Below, piece after piece: positions 1 through 8,708 of a stretch of 64,000 bases of DNA. The DNA comes from Chloracidobacterium sp. Its GTDB lineage: Bacteria; Acidobacteriota; Blastocatellia; Pyrinomonadales; Pyrinomonadaceae. Numbering within the stretch: the first letter of the stretch is position 1; the number at the start of each line of letters is the position of its first letter. The stretch is from contig JADKKB010000001.1 in the NCBI GenBank assembly GCA_016720705.1, forward strand, positions 421,261 through 485,260, read 5' to 3'. A program made the translations under genes and the position numbers. The notes below the pieces were generated by a model. The model did not search any database and was not told the origin of the DNA. It saw only the letters and a program-made list of their open reading frames with translations.

Positions 1-1
1 G

Positions 2-52
2 TGTGAGGCCGTAGACCGTGCCTATGCCGAACGTGAGTCGACGGGAGAATAA
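2..52 (+). CDS. C-terminal end of an unidentified protein (partial)
   Basis: The frame is open from the first bases of the window and ends at TAA (50-52). The visible tail is short, charged and hydrophilic (ends AYAERESTGE). It ends just before the heptose kinase, so it is probably the preceding gene of the same polysaccharide operon. Too little is present to name a family. Confidence 0.45.
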   Translation, partial: CEAVDRAYAERESTGE

Positions 53-78
53 TTCTGGATCTGAAAGACGTAAAAATA

Positions 79-1011
79 ATGGTCGTCGGTGATCTGATGC
101 TGGATCGCTATTGGTGGGGTTCGGTCGAACGTATCTCGCCGGAGGCTCCGGTGCCGATCGTCAAACTACAGAGGACGAGCGCCGCCGCGGGTGGCGCCGC
201 CAACGTTGCCGCAAATATCGCTGGATTGGGCAGTAGGGCCGTGTTGATCGGTGTTACCGGATCGGACACTGAAGGCAATTTGTTGCGAAACGTCCTTGCC
301 GAGATTCCAAATGTTGAACTGCGGGCGATAGCACTCGAATCACGTCCGACCACCGTTAAAACTAGAATAATCGCTCACAGTCAACAGGTAACGCGGCTTG
401 ATCACGAAGATTCGGCTCCGATCTCCGGCGGCGAGGAAGCGGCCGTTCTCGAACAGATACTGGGACTTATCGACGCAGTAGATGTACTCGTAGTTTCGGA
501 CTATGCCAAGGGCTTGCTTACAGATAACGTTCTCAACGGCTTGATCGCGTCCGCACGTCTAAAAGGGAAATTGGTCTTTATCGATCCGAAAGGTAAGGAT
601 TATTCGAAATACCGCGGAGCGACGATGGTCACGCCAAACCATCACGAAGCGGCAGACGCCTGCGGCCTCAGCTTCGACGACCCCGAACTTGTCGCCCACG
701 CCGGTCGCCGTTTGATCAAAGAGCTGGAACTTGAAGCTTCGCTGATCACCGAAGGGGCAAATGGAATGACACTTTTTGAGTCAAACGGTCCAAGCACCCA
801 TCTCAACGCGCGTGCCAGAAAGGTATTTGACGTCACGGGTGCCGGCGATACCGTCATCGCAACTCTCGCTGTAGCAGCTGCAGCCGGAAATTCGTTGGCC
901 GATTCGGCGCAATTGGCGAATATCGCTGCCGGTATTGCAGTCGGACAGGTCGGAACCGCCATCGTTTCAAGCAATGAGGTACTCGCCGCTTATAATTTGC
1001 TCGTCAATTGA
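79..1011 (+). CDS. hldE: D-glycero-beta-D-manno-heptose-7-phosphate kinase (RfaE/HldE kinase domain)
   Basis: PfkB-family sugar kinase that phosphorylates heptose-7-phosphate at C1 in the ADP-heptose branch of LPS core synthesis in the cytoplasm. The N-terminus GDLMLDRYWWGSVERISPEA is characteristic of the RfaE kinase domain. It is followed by the PfkB glycine-rich signature GGAANVAANIAGLG and, near residue 250, the catalytic VTGAGDT motif. At 310 aa it is the kinase domain only, without the C-terminal nucleotidyltransferase of bifunctional HldE. The ATG at 79 lacks a Shine-Dalgarno sequence. A GGGAGA at 43-48 is better placed for a CTG at 55, which would add LDLKDVKI and complete the first beta strand, so the true start may be non-ATG. 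It is followed at a short distance by a glycosyltransferase. Confidence 0.85.
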   Translation: MVVGDLMLDRYWWGSVERISPEAPVPIVKLQRTSAAAGGAANVAANIAGLGSRAVLIGVTGSDTEGNLLRNVLAEIPNVELRAIALESRPTTVKTRIIAHSQQVTRLDHEDSAPISGGEEAAVLEQILGLIDAVDVLVVSDYAKGLLTDNVLNGLIASARLKGKLVFIDPKGKDYSKYRGATMVTPNHHEAADACGLSFDDPELVAHAGRRLIKELELEASLITEGANGMTLFESNGPSTHLNARARKVFDVTGAGDTVIATLAVAAAAGNSLADSAQLANIAAGIAVGQVGTAIVSSNEVLAAYNLLVN

Positions 1012-1035
1012 GTTTAGGCAGGGTAAGCTCCGAAT

Positions 1036-2028
1036 ATGATGACCCGAATCTTGTTTGTCGAACGAAAGCGATCCCATTTCGTGAGCCTCGAAAATGTTTT
1101 TCGACAGATAGCACGCGGACTCGATAGCGAGGAGTTTGAAACGGAGTTTCAGCAGGTATCGTTCTCAAATGATCTGCTGAGTATGATCAAGAATCTACTT
1201 CTATTCAGACCGAAAGCGGCGGACATATTTCACATCACCGGACACATACACTACATCACTATGCTGCTACCGCCTGCATGCACCGTTTTGACGATCCACG
1301 ATGTCGCATTTCTGTATACTCGGAGCGGAATCAGGCGATTTGTTCTGAAGAAATTGCTACTTGATTGGCCATTGAAGAGACTCAGATATGTCACGGTGAT
1401 CTCACAATTTACGAAAGACGAGATCGTTCGGCAAACGGCAGTCGATCCACGAAAGATCACTGTAATTGAAAACCCATTAGGCGAGCATCTTAAGCCGCGG
1501 CCGAAAATGGAATTCAACGCTGAGTGTCCGACCATTTTACAGATCGGAACGATGGACAACAAGAATATTCCGCGGCTCGCGGAATCACTCGCGGGTGTCA
1601 CCTGCAAGTTGCGTGTGATCGGGCCGATGACCGATCACCAGATCGAGTGTCTTAATAATCACGGCGTTGACTATGAAAATTTGTCCGGACTGGACGACAA
1701 CCAGATGGTAGAGGAATATCAAAAGGCGGATATGCTTGTCTTTTGTTCGACCTACGAGGGCTTTGGCCTTCCTATCATCGAGGCTCAACGAATGGGAACG
1801 CCCGTGATAACCAGCAATTTGAGCCCTATGAAAGAGGTCGCGGGTGACGGTGCATTACTCGTCGATCCGACTGATAGCGACAGTATTCGAGATGGAATCA
1901 TCACGCTGATCGAAAATGCTGGATTGCGATCGTCGCTTGTAATAAAGGGGACTGCAAACGTGAATAGATTTGATGCCGAGACGATTTCAGGACAGTTTGC
2001 CGAATATTACCGCCGAGTACGCAACTAA
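1036..2028 (+). CDS. GT4-type glycosyltransferase
   Basis: A 330-aa cytoplasmic GT-B fold enzyme that would transfer a sugar from a nucleotide donor during surface polysaccharide assembly. The C-terminal half carries the GT4 donor-site motif EGFGLPIIEAQRMGTPVITS with the E-x7-E spacing. Upstream there is a conserved HDVAFLY segment. The donor and acceptor sugars cannot be read from the sequence. It lies 24 bases after the heptose kinase on the same strand, so it may act on LPS core or on the repeat unit built by the genes that follow. The Shine-Dalgarno region is weak. Confidence 0.75.
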   Translation: MMTRILFVERKRSHFVSLENVFRQIARGLDSEEFETEFQQVSFSNDLLSMIKNLLLFRPKAADIFHITGHIHYITMLLPPACTVLTIHDVAFLYTRSGIRRFVLKKLLLDWPLKRLRYVTVISQFTKDEIVRQTAVDPRKITVIENPLGEHLKPRPKMEFNAECPTILQIGTMDNKNIPRLAESLAGVTCKLRVIGPMTDHQIECLNNHGVDYENLSGLDDNQMVEEYQKADMLVFCSTYEGFGLPIIEAQRMGTPVITSNLSPMKEVAGDGALLVDPTDSDSIRDGIITLIENAGLRSSLVIKGTANVNRFDAETISGQFAEYYRRVRN

Positions 2029-2142
2029 CTCGATGTTAGCCCGCCTTTCAGGTAACATCTCTTAATAGGATACATTAATTACGTGGCACTATTGTTCTGA
2101 TGAAACAGGACTTAGTTGCATTATTGGGAATACGGGAGCTTT

Positions 2143-3018
2143 ATGAGAATTCTTATTTTTGGGGCCGGCGGAATGCTTGGCCACAAGTTGATCCAACAGC
2201 TTTCGCCGAAATTTGATACCTGGGGGACGATCCGCGGCGATTACTCATCAGTTGAGCGATACAACATTTTCGACAAAGAAAGGATAGTTGAAAGCGTTGA
2301 CGTCGAAAACGCCGAATCGGTCGAAAATGCGATCAGTCGGGTACATCCAAATGTTGTTATCAACGCCGTCGGTGTGATCAAGCAGCTCCCGACATCCAAT
2401 GACGTCGTCAAGACCTTGATGACCAACGCGATATTTCCGCATCGCGTCGCCACACTCACCGGCAAATATGGCTTTAGATTGATTACCGTTAGCACCGACT
2501 GTGTATTCGATGGCGCAAAAGGCGGATATACTGACGGCGACGTTTCAAATGCAACTGATCTATACGGCAAAAGCAAGTCGCTTGGCGAGGTCAACCTCGA
2601 AAACTGCCTGACGATCCGCACATCGATAATTGGTCGTGAGCTTGGGACACAACATAGTCTGGTCGAATGGATTCTATCGAACCGGGGAAAGCAGATCAAG
2701 GGTTTCACAAATGCAATATATAGCGGCTTTCCAACGATCATCTTTGCCGATATAATTGCAAATTTGATCGTAAACCAGACGAATTTGACCGGTATATATA
2801 ATGTTGCGTCTGAACCGATCAATAAGTTTGATCTGGTTAGCCTTATAAATAAACAGTATAACGCTGGTATTGAGGTGATCCCGGACGGCGAATTGAAGAT
2901 CGACCGTAGCCTCGACGCTACGCGATTTAATCAACTTACGGGGTTTCGGCCTCAACCGTGGAGTGAGATGATCTGGAAAATGGCATCGGACACAACGCCA
3001 TACGACAATTGGAAATAA
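2143..3018 (+). CDS. RmlD-like NAD(P)-dependent sugar nucleotide reductase
   Basis: SDR superfamily reductase of the dTDP-4-dehydrorhamnose reductase type, 291 aa. The Rossmann motif GAGGMLGH is at the N-terminus. STDCVFDG lies in the middle, and the catalytic Y-x3-K is seen as YGKSK. The ATG at 2143 is chosen because GGGAG precedes it by about five bases. A TTG at 2116 is in frame but adds nothing conserved. The stop overlaps the start of the CapE/FnlA-like dehydratase as TAATG, so translation is probably coupled. With that dehydratase and the 2-epimerase it fits the reductase step of UDP-L-FucNAc or UDP-L-QuiNAc synthesis. It lacks the cupin tail of CapF, which makes the WbvR/QuiNAc-type reductase a reasonable alternative. 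Which product is made is not decidable here. Confidence 0.78.
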   Translation: MRILIFGAGGMLGHKLIQQLSPKFDTWGTIRGDYSSVERYNIFDKERIVESVDVENAESVENAISRVHPNVVINAVGVIKQLPTSNDVVKTLMTNAIFPHRVATLTGKYGFRLITVSTDCVFDGAKGGYTDGDVSNATDLYGKSKSLGEVNLENCLTIRTSIIGRELGTQHSLVEWILSNRGKQIKGFTNAIYSGFPTIIFADIIANLIVNQTNLTGIYNVASEPINKFDLVSLINKQYNAGIEVIPDGELKIDRSLDATRFNQLTGFRPQPWSEMIWKMASDTTPYDNWK

Positions 3019-4067
3019 TGAACGAACTTGAAGGAAAACGAATTCTTGTCACCGGCGGAACCGGTTCGCTCGGCCAAACGCTGGTAAAGCGCATCTTGTC
3101 CGGCGAAATGGGAAAGCCCGCCTCGATCACGGTCTTTTCGCGAGACGAAGCCAAGCAGCATTATATGCGGCTCGATTTCTTGGATCAAAACGCCGCTACA
3201 GATGACATCATCTACCAAAACTCTCAGGACCTCTTAAAATTTCGGATCGGTGATGTTCGCGATTATTCGGCCTTGCTGGCGGCAATGCGTGAATCAGACG
3301 TCGTTTTTCACGCAGCGGCATTAAAACAAGTGCCGTCGTGTGAATATTTCCCTTACGAAGCCGTTCTGACGAATATCGGCGGAGCCGGCAACATTGTCCG
3401 CGCAATTCGTGAAAATGACTTACCGACGACCAAGATCATCGGTATTTCAACCGATAAGGCGTGCAAACCGATCAACGTGATGGGTATGACCAAAGCCTTG
3501 CAGGAACGCGTCCTGCTCGAGGCCAATCGTGACTCCAAGGTTTCGATCAGTTGCGTCAGATACGGGAACGTCATCGCTTCGCGCGGGTCTATCATCCCGC
3601 TTTTCGTCGAACAGATCGAAAAGGGACAGACCGTTACTGTCACTTTACCGGAAATGACAAGATTCCTGCTCAGTCTCGATCGCGCGGTAGACACCGTTTT
3701 CGAAGCCATACGAAGTCAGAGGCGTGGTGCCACTTTTGTCCCAAAGGTTCCGGCGGCACTGATCACCGATGTTGCCAAAGCCTTGATGGGCGACAAAAAT
3801 GTGCCGATCAAATTTACCGGCATCAGGCCCGGCGAAAAGATACACGAGATAATGGTCTCTGAAGAAGAGTGCTTCCGAACCATCGACGAAAATGGTTACT
3901 ATGTGATCCTGCCGGTTCTGCCCGAGATCCGAAATGATCATAACCTTACGCCGGCGTTAACCAGCGAATATTCATCGAAAGACGACACGATATCGGTAGA
4001 CGATCTAAAGATGCTGCTCGGCGGAGCCAGTACCGAGATCGACAGATTTATCAACGGCGACAAATAG
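3018..4067 (+). CDS. fnlA: CapE/FnlA-like UDP-GlcNAc 4,6-dehydratase/5-epimerase
   Basis: Extended SDR enzyme (349 aa) expected to convert UDP-GlcNAc to UDP-2-acetamido-2,6-dideoxy-4-hexulose with C5 inversion. NAD-binding motif VTGGTGSLG is at the N-terminus, then FSRDEAKQHYMRLDF, typical of the CapD/CapE group. The catalytic region reads STDKACKPINVMGMTKAL. Here the SDR Tyr of Y-x3-K is replaced by Met (MGMTK), as described for CapE-type enzymes. The start ATG overlaps the preceding stop by one base and has GGAAA upstream. An in-frame TTG at 3009 is less likely. Neighbours supply the reductase and 2-epimerase of the same pathway. Confidence 0.85.
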   Translation: MNELEGKRILVTGGTGSLGQTLVKRILSGEMGKPASITVFSRDEAKQHYMRLDFLDQNAATDDIIYQNSQDLLKFRIGDVRDYSALLAAMRESDVVFHAAALKQVPSCEYFPYEAVLTNIGGAGNIVRAIRENDLPTTKIIGISTDKACKPINVMGMTKALQERVLLEANRDSKVSISCVRYGNVIASRGSIIPLFVEQIEKGQTVTVTLPEMTRFLLSLDRAVDTVFEAIRSQRRGATFVPKVPAALITDVAKALMGDKNVPIKFTGIRPGEKIHEIMVSEEECFRTIDENGYYVILPVLPEIRNDHNLTPALTSEYSSKDDTISVDDLKMLLGGASTEIDRFINGDK

Positions 4068-4088
4068 CAACCCGCGCAAAAAAAGTTT

Positions 4089-5186
4089 ATGAAGGTAATG
4101 ACCATTTTCGGCACCCGTCCGGAGATCATCAGGCTCAGTCTGGTGATGAAGGTGCTAGACCAACATTGTGACCACGTCACCGTGCATACCGGGCAGAACT
4201 ACCACGAATCACTCAGCGATATATTTATTCGTGACCTCGGCGTCCGCACTCCGGACGAACATCTCGGTATCAGGTCGGCGTCGTTTGCCGAACAGATCGG
4301 GCAGATCGTGTCAAAGTGTGACGAGGCTATTGAGCGGCACGCTCCGGATCGCATCCTGATACTGGGCGATACGAACAGCGCTCTGTCAGCGATCACTGCA
4401 GCGCGTCGTCAAATTCCTGTTTTTCATATGGAAGCAGGGAATCGCTGCTACGACGATCGTGTTCCCGAAGAGGTCAATCGCCGGATAATCGACCATTCGA
4501 GTGCGGTATTGCTACCGTACACTGAACGTAGCAAAGAAAATCTCGTTCGCGAAGGCATTGAGCGCGACAGGATATTTGTCACCGGGAATCCAATAAAGGA
4601 AGTTTTAGACTTTTTCTCGCCGCAGATCGAGGAGAGTGAGATCCTCAAGACCTTGAATGTAAGGCCGTTCGACTACTTTTTGGTGACGCTCCACCGAGCG
4701 GAGAATGTAGATATTCACGAGCGATTGGTTGGAATATTTAAGGCGTTTACTGCCATCAGTGAAAAATTTGGAAAAGAGATATTGATCAGCGTGCATCCGC
4801 GAACGGCGGAAAAGATCAACCAGTTCGGCATTGCTCCGGGTTCCAGTAAGGTCAGACTGCTTGATGCATTCGGATTTTTCGACTTTGTGAAGTTGGAAAA
4901 GAACTCTTTGGCCGTAATGACCGATAGCGGCACAGTGCAGGAAGAATGTGCGATATTCGGCATTCCAAATGTCACACTCCGTGACGTGACCGAGCGGCCC
5001 GAAACGATCGAGTGCGGTAGCAATATTCTTAGTGGCGCAGATCCGGACACTATCGTCCGGGCGGTCGAATTGGCGATGTCGCAACCGGCGTCGTGGACCG
5101 CACCGCGCGAGTATTTGGCTGAAAACGTGTCTCAAGTGGTAAGCAAGATAATGCTCGGATATTCGAGTCTCCGGCGACATCGATAG
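4089..5186 (+). CDS. fnlC: UDP-GlcNAc 2-epimerase family protein (FnlC/CapG/WecB-like)
   Basis: Nonhydrolysing UDP-sugar 2-epimerase, 365 aa, GT-B-like fold. Seen motifs are FGTRPEIIRLS at the N-terminus, HTGQNYHESLSD, LGDTNSALSA, and HMEAGNRCYDDRVPEEVNRR, which looks like the CapG/FnlC subfamily rather than plain WecB. Further on are TLHRAENVD, SVHPRT and MTDSGTVQEE. It follows the dehydratase by 21 bases. The trio reductase, dehydratase and epimerase indicates a 2-acetamido-2,6-dideoxy-L-hexose (L-FucNAc or L-QuiNAc) donor for the polysaccharide built by the next genes. Stereochemistry of the product is inference. Confidence 0.85.
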   Translation: MKVMTIFGTRPEIIRLSLVMKVLDQHCDHVTVHTGQNYHESLSDIFIRDLGVRTPDEHLGIRSASFAEQIGQIVSKCDEAIERHAPDRILILGDTNSALSAITAARRQIPVFHMEAGNRCYDDRVPEEVNRRIIDHSSAVLLPYTERSKENLVREGIERDRIFVTGNPIKEVLDFFSPQIEESEILKTLNVRPFDYFLVTLHRAENVDIHERLVGIFKAFTAISEKFGKEILISVHPRTAEKINQFGIAPGSSKVRLLDAFGFFDFVKLEKNSLAVMTDSGTVQEECAIFGIPNVTLRDVTERPETIECGSNILSGADPDTIVRAVELAMSQPASWTAPREYLAENVSQVVSKIMLGYSSLRRHR

Positions 5187-5213
5187 ATCGACAAAATACG
5201 TTCCCCCCAGCTA

Positions 5214-6392
5214 ATGAAGAAGATACTGGTCTTTTGCGATTACTATCGTCCGAGCCTCAACGCCGGCGGCGGTATGTGGACGGTCGCAAATCTGGTCGAT
5301 AGATTTTGCGACCGTTATGAGTTTCATATTGTCACGCGTAACTACGACAGCCCCGGCGACACGACGCCGTACACGAGCGTTAATACCGGCGAATGGAATG
5401 ATCTCGGCAATGCAAAGGTCTATTATGCTGCGAGCAGCGACCTGACATCTGCAAAGTGTGCGGCACTGGCCAACGATATTCGTCCGGATGTAGTTTATCT
5501 GAATTCTGTTTTCAGCACTCCGGTCGTGAAATTTCTGATCGCACGCCAAAAGCATCTGACTCCGGACGTCGCCGTCATACTTGCTCCGTGTGGCGAACTA
5601 TCTGAAGGTGCTTTGCAAAGCAAGAGCCTAAAGAAGAAACTCTACCTTACCTATGCAAAGTCCAAAGGGCTTTATCAGAACGTAATGTGGAAGGCTACGA
5701 CCGAGCTTGAGGCAAATGAGATCAAGCGAGTATTTGGATCGCACCTTAGTCCGATGCTCGCTCCGGACCTGACCCCTTTAACGATCTTGCCCGAGTTTGA
5801 CGTTGCCCAAAAGCCTTCGAAACGGCACGGTGCGGCACATTTCATATTTCTTTCCCGGATCGTCCCGAAAAAAAACCTTGCATATATTTTGCGAGTGTTC
5901 GGTCAGGTAAAGGTGGGCGAAATCGTCTTGGACATTGTGGGCCCGATCGAGGACAAAACATATTGGAGAGAGTGCAAAAGGTTGATCAAGATGCTGCCAT
6001 CGAACGTGACCGTGAATGTCGTTGGCGGGATAGATTATGCAACAGGACTCCGGAAACTGGTCGAGAGTCACTTTTTTGTGCTGCCGACCCTTAATGAGAA
6101 TTTTGGATACGTCTTTATTGAGAGCCTTGCCGCCGGGACACCGATCTTGATCAGTGACCAAACGGTTTGGGGAGCCGTAGCGGACGAAAAAGCCGGATGG
6201 GTCATCAGCCTCGCCGAAGAGGATCGATGGCTCGATACTATAAATGAGTGTTTAGATATGAATCAATCCGAGTTTAGCCAGACTTCAAATCGGGCGAGGT
6301 CATTCGCTGTCAATTGGTTGGCAAATAGCGAGTATGAGAATGCGACGGCGAAAGTGCTCGATTCGGCGATCCATACAAATTCAGTTACCTAG
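5214..6392 (+). CDS. GT4-type glycosyltransferase
   Basis: GT-B glycosyltransferase of 392 aa in the polysaccharide cluster. The N-terminal acceptor domain has the glycine-rich loop NAGGGMWTVANLV. The C-terminal domain has FLSRIVPKKNL and the donor motif ENFGYVFIESLAAGTPILIS. The protein is predicted to be cytoplasmic or peripheral. Its stop is directly followed by the ATG of the next glycosyltransferase (no gap), which argues for one operon. Sugar specificity is not apparent. Confidence 0.78.
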   Translation: MKKILVFCDYYRPSLNAGGGMWTVANLVDRFCDRYEFHIVTRNYDSPGDTTPYTSVNTGEWNDLGNAKVYYAASSDLTSAKCAALANDIRPDVVYLNSVFSTPVVKFLIARQKHLTPDVAVILAPCGELSEGALQSKSLKKKLYLTYAKSKGLYQNVMWKATTELEANEIKRVFGSHLSPMLAPDLTPLTILPEFDVAQKPSKRHGAAHFIFLSRIVPKKNLAYILRVFGQVKVGEIVLDIVGPIEDKTYWRECKRLIKMLPSNVTVNVVGGIDYATGLRKLVESHFFVLPTLNENFGYVFIESLAAGTPILISDQTVWGAVADEKAGWVISLAEEDRWLDTINECLDMNQSEFSQTSNRARSFAVNWLANSEYENATAKVLDSAIHTNSVT

Positions 6393-7649
6393 ATGAATGG
6401 TCAATCCGACATTTCAACTAAGTCCGAGAGCGTGGCCGTTCGCCCGACGCTATGGGTCGTAAGTGAATTGTACTATCCGGAAGAAACCTCGACCGGCTAC
6501 TATATGACCCGAATCGCCGAAGGACTGACGGATACCTTTACGGTTAAGGCTCTATGTGGGCAGCCGAATTACTCGTCCCGCGGAACCAAAGCCCCGAAAC
6601 ACGAATTTCGCCGAGACGTTGAGGTCTTTAGAGCGGCGGGAACTACGCTCAACAAAAACATTATATTGTTTCGATTGATCAATATGATGACGCTCAGCCT
6701 GTCTACGTTTTTAAAGGGAATGATCAGGTTCAAGTCCCGAGATCAAGTCCTGGTCGTTACGACCCCGCCGTCGCTGCCGTTCGTAGTTGCCCTCGCCGCA
6801 CTTATAAAAGGGGCGACGTACACACTCGTAATTCACGACAACTATCCCGAGATCTTGTTTGCGGTCGGCAAAATGCGTGAAGATTCCGCATTTGCGACGA
6901 TACTGAACTTCAGCAATCGCTGGCTCTACAAACACGCTCGTAAGCTGATCGCTGTTGGCCGCGATATGGAGAAATTGCTTGAGCGGAAATCCGAAGGCTT
7001 AGATATTCCGGTTGCGGTAATTCCGAATTGGGCCGAACTCGAGGCCGTGCATCCGGAACCACGCGGATCGAACCAATTGCTCAAGGAGCTAGGAATTGAG
7101 GATAAATTCGTATTCCTCTATGCCGGCAATATGGGACACCCGAACGATGTCGAGTCAATCATCGAAAGTGCCCGCCGGCTGAAGGACAGGCCGGAAATTC
7201 ATTTTGTGTTTTTAGGTACGGGCGTTAAAGAAAGCTGGATCAGGTCGGCTGTCGAGGAGCACGGGTTGGCAAATGTGGATGTTATCAGTCCAAAACCGAG
7301 GTCCGAACAGGTCGTATTCCTCAATGCGTGTGACGTCGCACTCGTATCGCTGGTTGATAAAATGCTTGGAGTATCGATGCCGAGCAGGACGTACAATATC
7401 CTTGCGGCCGGTAAACCAATGCTCGCTCTGACCGATCCTGACAGCGAACTCGCAATGGTGATAGATGAGGATCGGGCGGGTTGGCACGTAAGGCCGGGAA
7501 ATGTCGATGAACTCACTTCGACAATAGTTGAGATATACGAGTCTCGGGCGAAATTGCCGTCCTTCGGCGAGCGTGCCCGGACATCTGCATTAAATAAATA
7601 TTCGCTTGATGCGGCGATCAAGATGTATCGTCGCGAGCTTGGAATGTAG
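6393..7649 (+). CDS. WbuB-like GT4 glycosyltransferase
   Basis: A 418-aa GT4 enzyme resembling the WbuB/L-FucNAc transferase group. Features are the N-terminal SELYYPEETSTGYYMT, a central TTPPSLPF hydrophobic membrane-associated stretch, HDNYPEI, and the C-terminal MPSRTYNILAAGKPMLAL in place of the classical E-x7-E segment. It would add an aminodeoxy sugar to the lipid-linked intermediate at the inner face of the membrane. The match to WbuB-type enzymes agrees with the upstream FnlA/B/C-like pathway. The first 20 residues are polar and poorly conserved in style, so a later start is possible. Confidence 0.75.
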   Translation: MNGQSDISTKSESVAVRPTLWVVSELYYPEETSTGYYMTRIAEGLTDTFTVKALCGQPNYSSRGTKAPKHEFRRDVEVFRAAGTTLNKNIILFRLINMMTLSLSTFLKGMIRFKSRDQVLVVTTPPSLPFVVALAALIKGATYTLVIHDNYPEILFAVGKMREDSAFATILNFSNRWLYKHARKLIAVGRDMEKLLERKSEGLDIPVAVIPNWAELEAVHPEPRGSNQLLKELGIEDKFVFLYAGNMGHPNDVESIIESARRLKDRPEIHFVFLGTGVKESWIRSAVEEHGLANVDVISPKPRSEQVVFLNACDVALVSLVDKMLGVSMPSRTYNILAAGKPMLALTDPDSELAMVIDEDRAGWHVRPGNVDELTSTIVEIYESRAKLPSFGERARTSALNKYSLDAAIKMYRRELGM

Positions 7650-7658
7650 GATCACAAA

Positions 7659-8708
7659 GTGCTGGAATTGACGCTTTTTTTCGGATGTTTTCTGGTGACA
7701 TATTTTGGGGTCCGGGCATTTCGCGCGTGGACACTAAGACGCGGCGTGCTTGACCACCCTAACGAACGCAGCTCACACACGGACCCGACGCCCCGCGGAG
7801 GCGGTCTGGTGGTCGCTGTCGTCGTATTGGCCGCTTATGTGATCGCTGCCGGTCTCGTGGGATTCGAGATCTCTTGGGGGTTTCTCGCAGGCTCAGTCAT
7901 CGTGGTCGCAATCAGTTGGTTGGACGACATTTACTCGGTCTCCTTCATTTGGCGATTGTTAGCCCATTCTGTTGCGGCTATCTGTCTTTTGTTGGATTTG
8001 GGCTACTTGTCGACGATCGTGATGTATGACACTACAACACCATTGAGTATCGGCATAATCGGTGCCGTTGTCTCGTTTGTATGGATAATTTGGCTGATCA
8101 ACGCTTATAACTTTATGGATGGTATCGACGGTATCGCCGGTACTCAGGCAGTTGCGGCGGCGATAGGCTGGCTGCTTGCGGGATTGGCAAACGGTTCGCC
8201 GGCGACGATGGTGCTTGGCGGATCTGTCCTCTTCGCGGCATTGGCGTTTCTACTTCACAATTGGTCACCGGCACGGATATTTATGGGCGATGCCGGAAGT
8301 GCGTTCCTCGGGTTCACATTTGCATCCTTACCGTTTATTTTCCGGGGAAGTCTGACATCGGATTCTGGAATTTCAGCGACTATCGGTGTGTTATTTGTCT
8401 GGATGTTTGTTTTCGACTCGGTCTTTACACTTATTCGGCGGATCCTGAATGGTGAAAAGATATGGACGGCACACCGCCAACACTTATACCAAAGGCTGGT
8501 GATCTCGGGATATTCGCACCAAAAGACCACGTTGATCTACGGTACGTTCTCATTGCCGATCGCGATCCTAGCCGGACTGTCGGCCGGAGAAGATACGAGA
8601 GTGCCGATATATGTGCCGATCATTGCCGCGGTCGGTTGCTCAATAGTCTTACTGGTCATTTGTCAGAGCCGAAAATGCCTTTTCGGGGGAACCGAACAAA
8701 ATGCTTGA
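7659..8708 (+). CDS. WbpL/WecA-like undecaprenyl-phosphate sugar-1-phosphate transferase
   Basis: Polytopic inner-membrane protein (349 aa, about ten hydrophobic helices) of the MraY/WecA/WbpL family. It would start the repeat unit by transferring an N-acetylhexosamine-1-phosphate to undecaprenyl phosphate. Conserved loops seen are HPNERSSHTDPTPRGGG, WLDDIYSVS, NAYNFMDGIDGIAG (Mg/catalytic region), IFMGDAGSAFLGF, and the carbohydrate-recognition loop HRQHLYQRL. The NPNERSSH-type loop and absence of MraY-specific features favour WbpL. The start is GTG. The 3' end overlaps the following kinase-like gene by 8 bases. Confidence 0.85.
   Translation: MLELTLFFGCFLVTYFGVRAFRAWTLRRGVLDHPNERSSHTDPTPRGGGLVVAVVVLAAYVIAAGLVGFEISWGFLAGSVIVVAISWLDDIYSVSFIWRLLAHSVAAICLLLDLGYLSTIVMYDTTTPLSIGIIGAVVSFVWIIWLINAYNFMDGIDGIAGTQAVAAAIGWLLAGLANGSPATMVLGGSVLFAALAFLLHNWSPARIFMGDAGSAFLGFTFASLPFIFRGSLTSDSGISATIGVLFVWMFVFDSVFTLIRRILNGEKIWTAHRQHLYQRLVISGYSHQKTTLIYGTFSLPIAILAGLSAGEDTRVPIYVPIIAAVGCSIVLLVICQSRKCLFGGTEQNA

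Noticed and set aside
2241..2822. 193-codon minus-strand frame opposite the RmlD-like gene
   Set aside because: It is antisense to a well-recognised SDR gene and has no coherent protein features.
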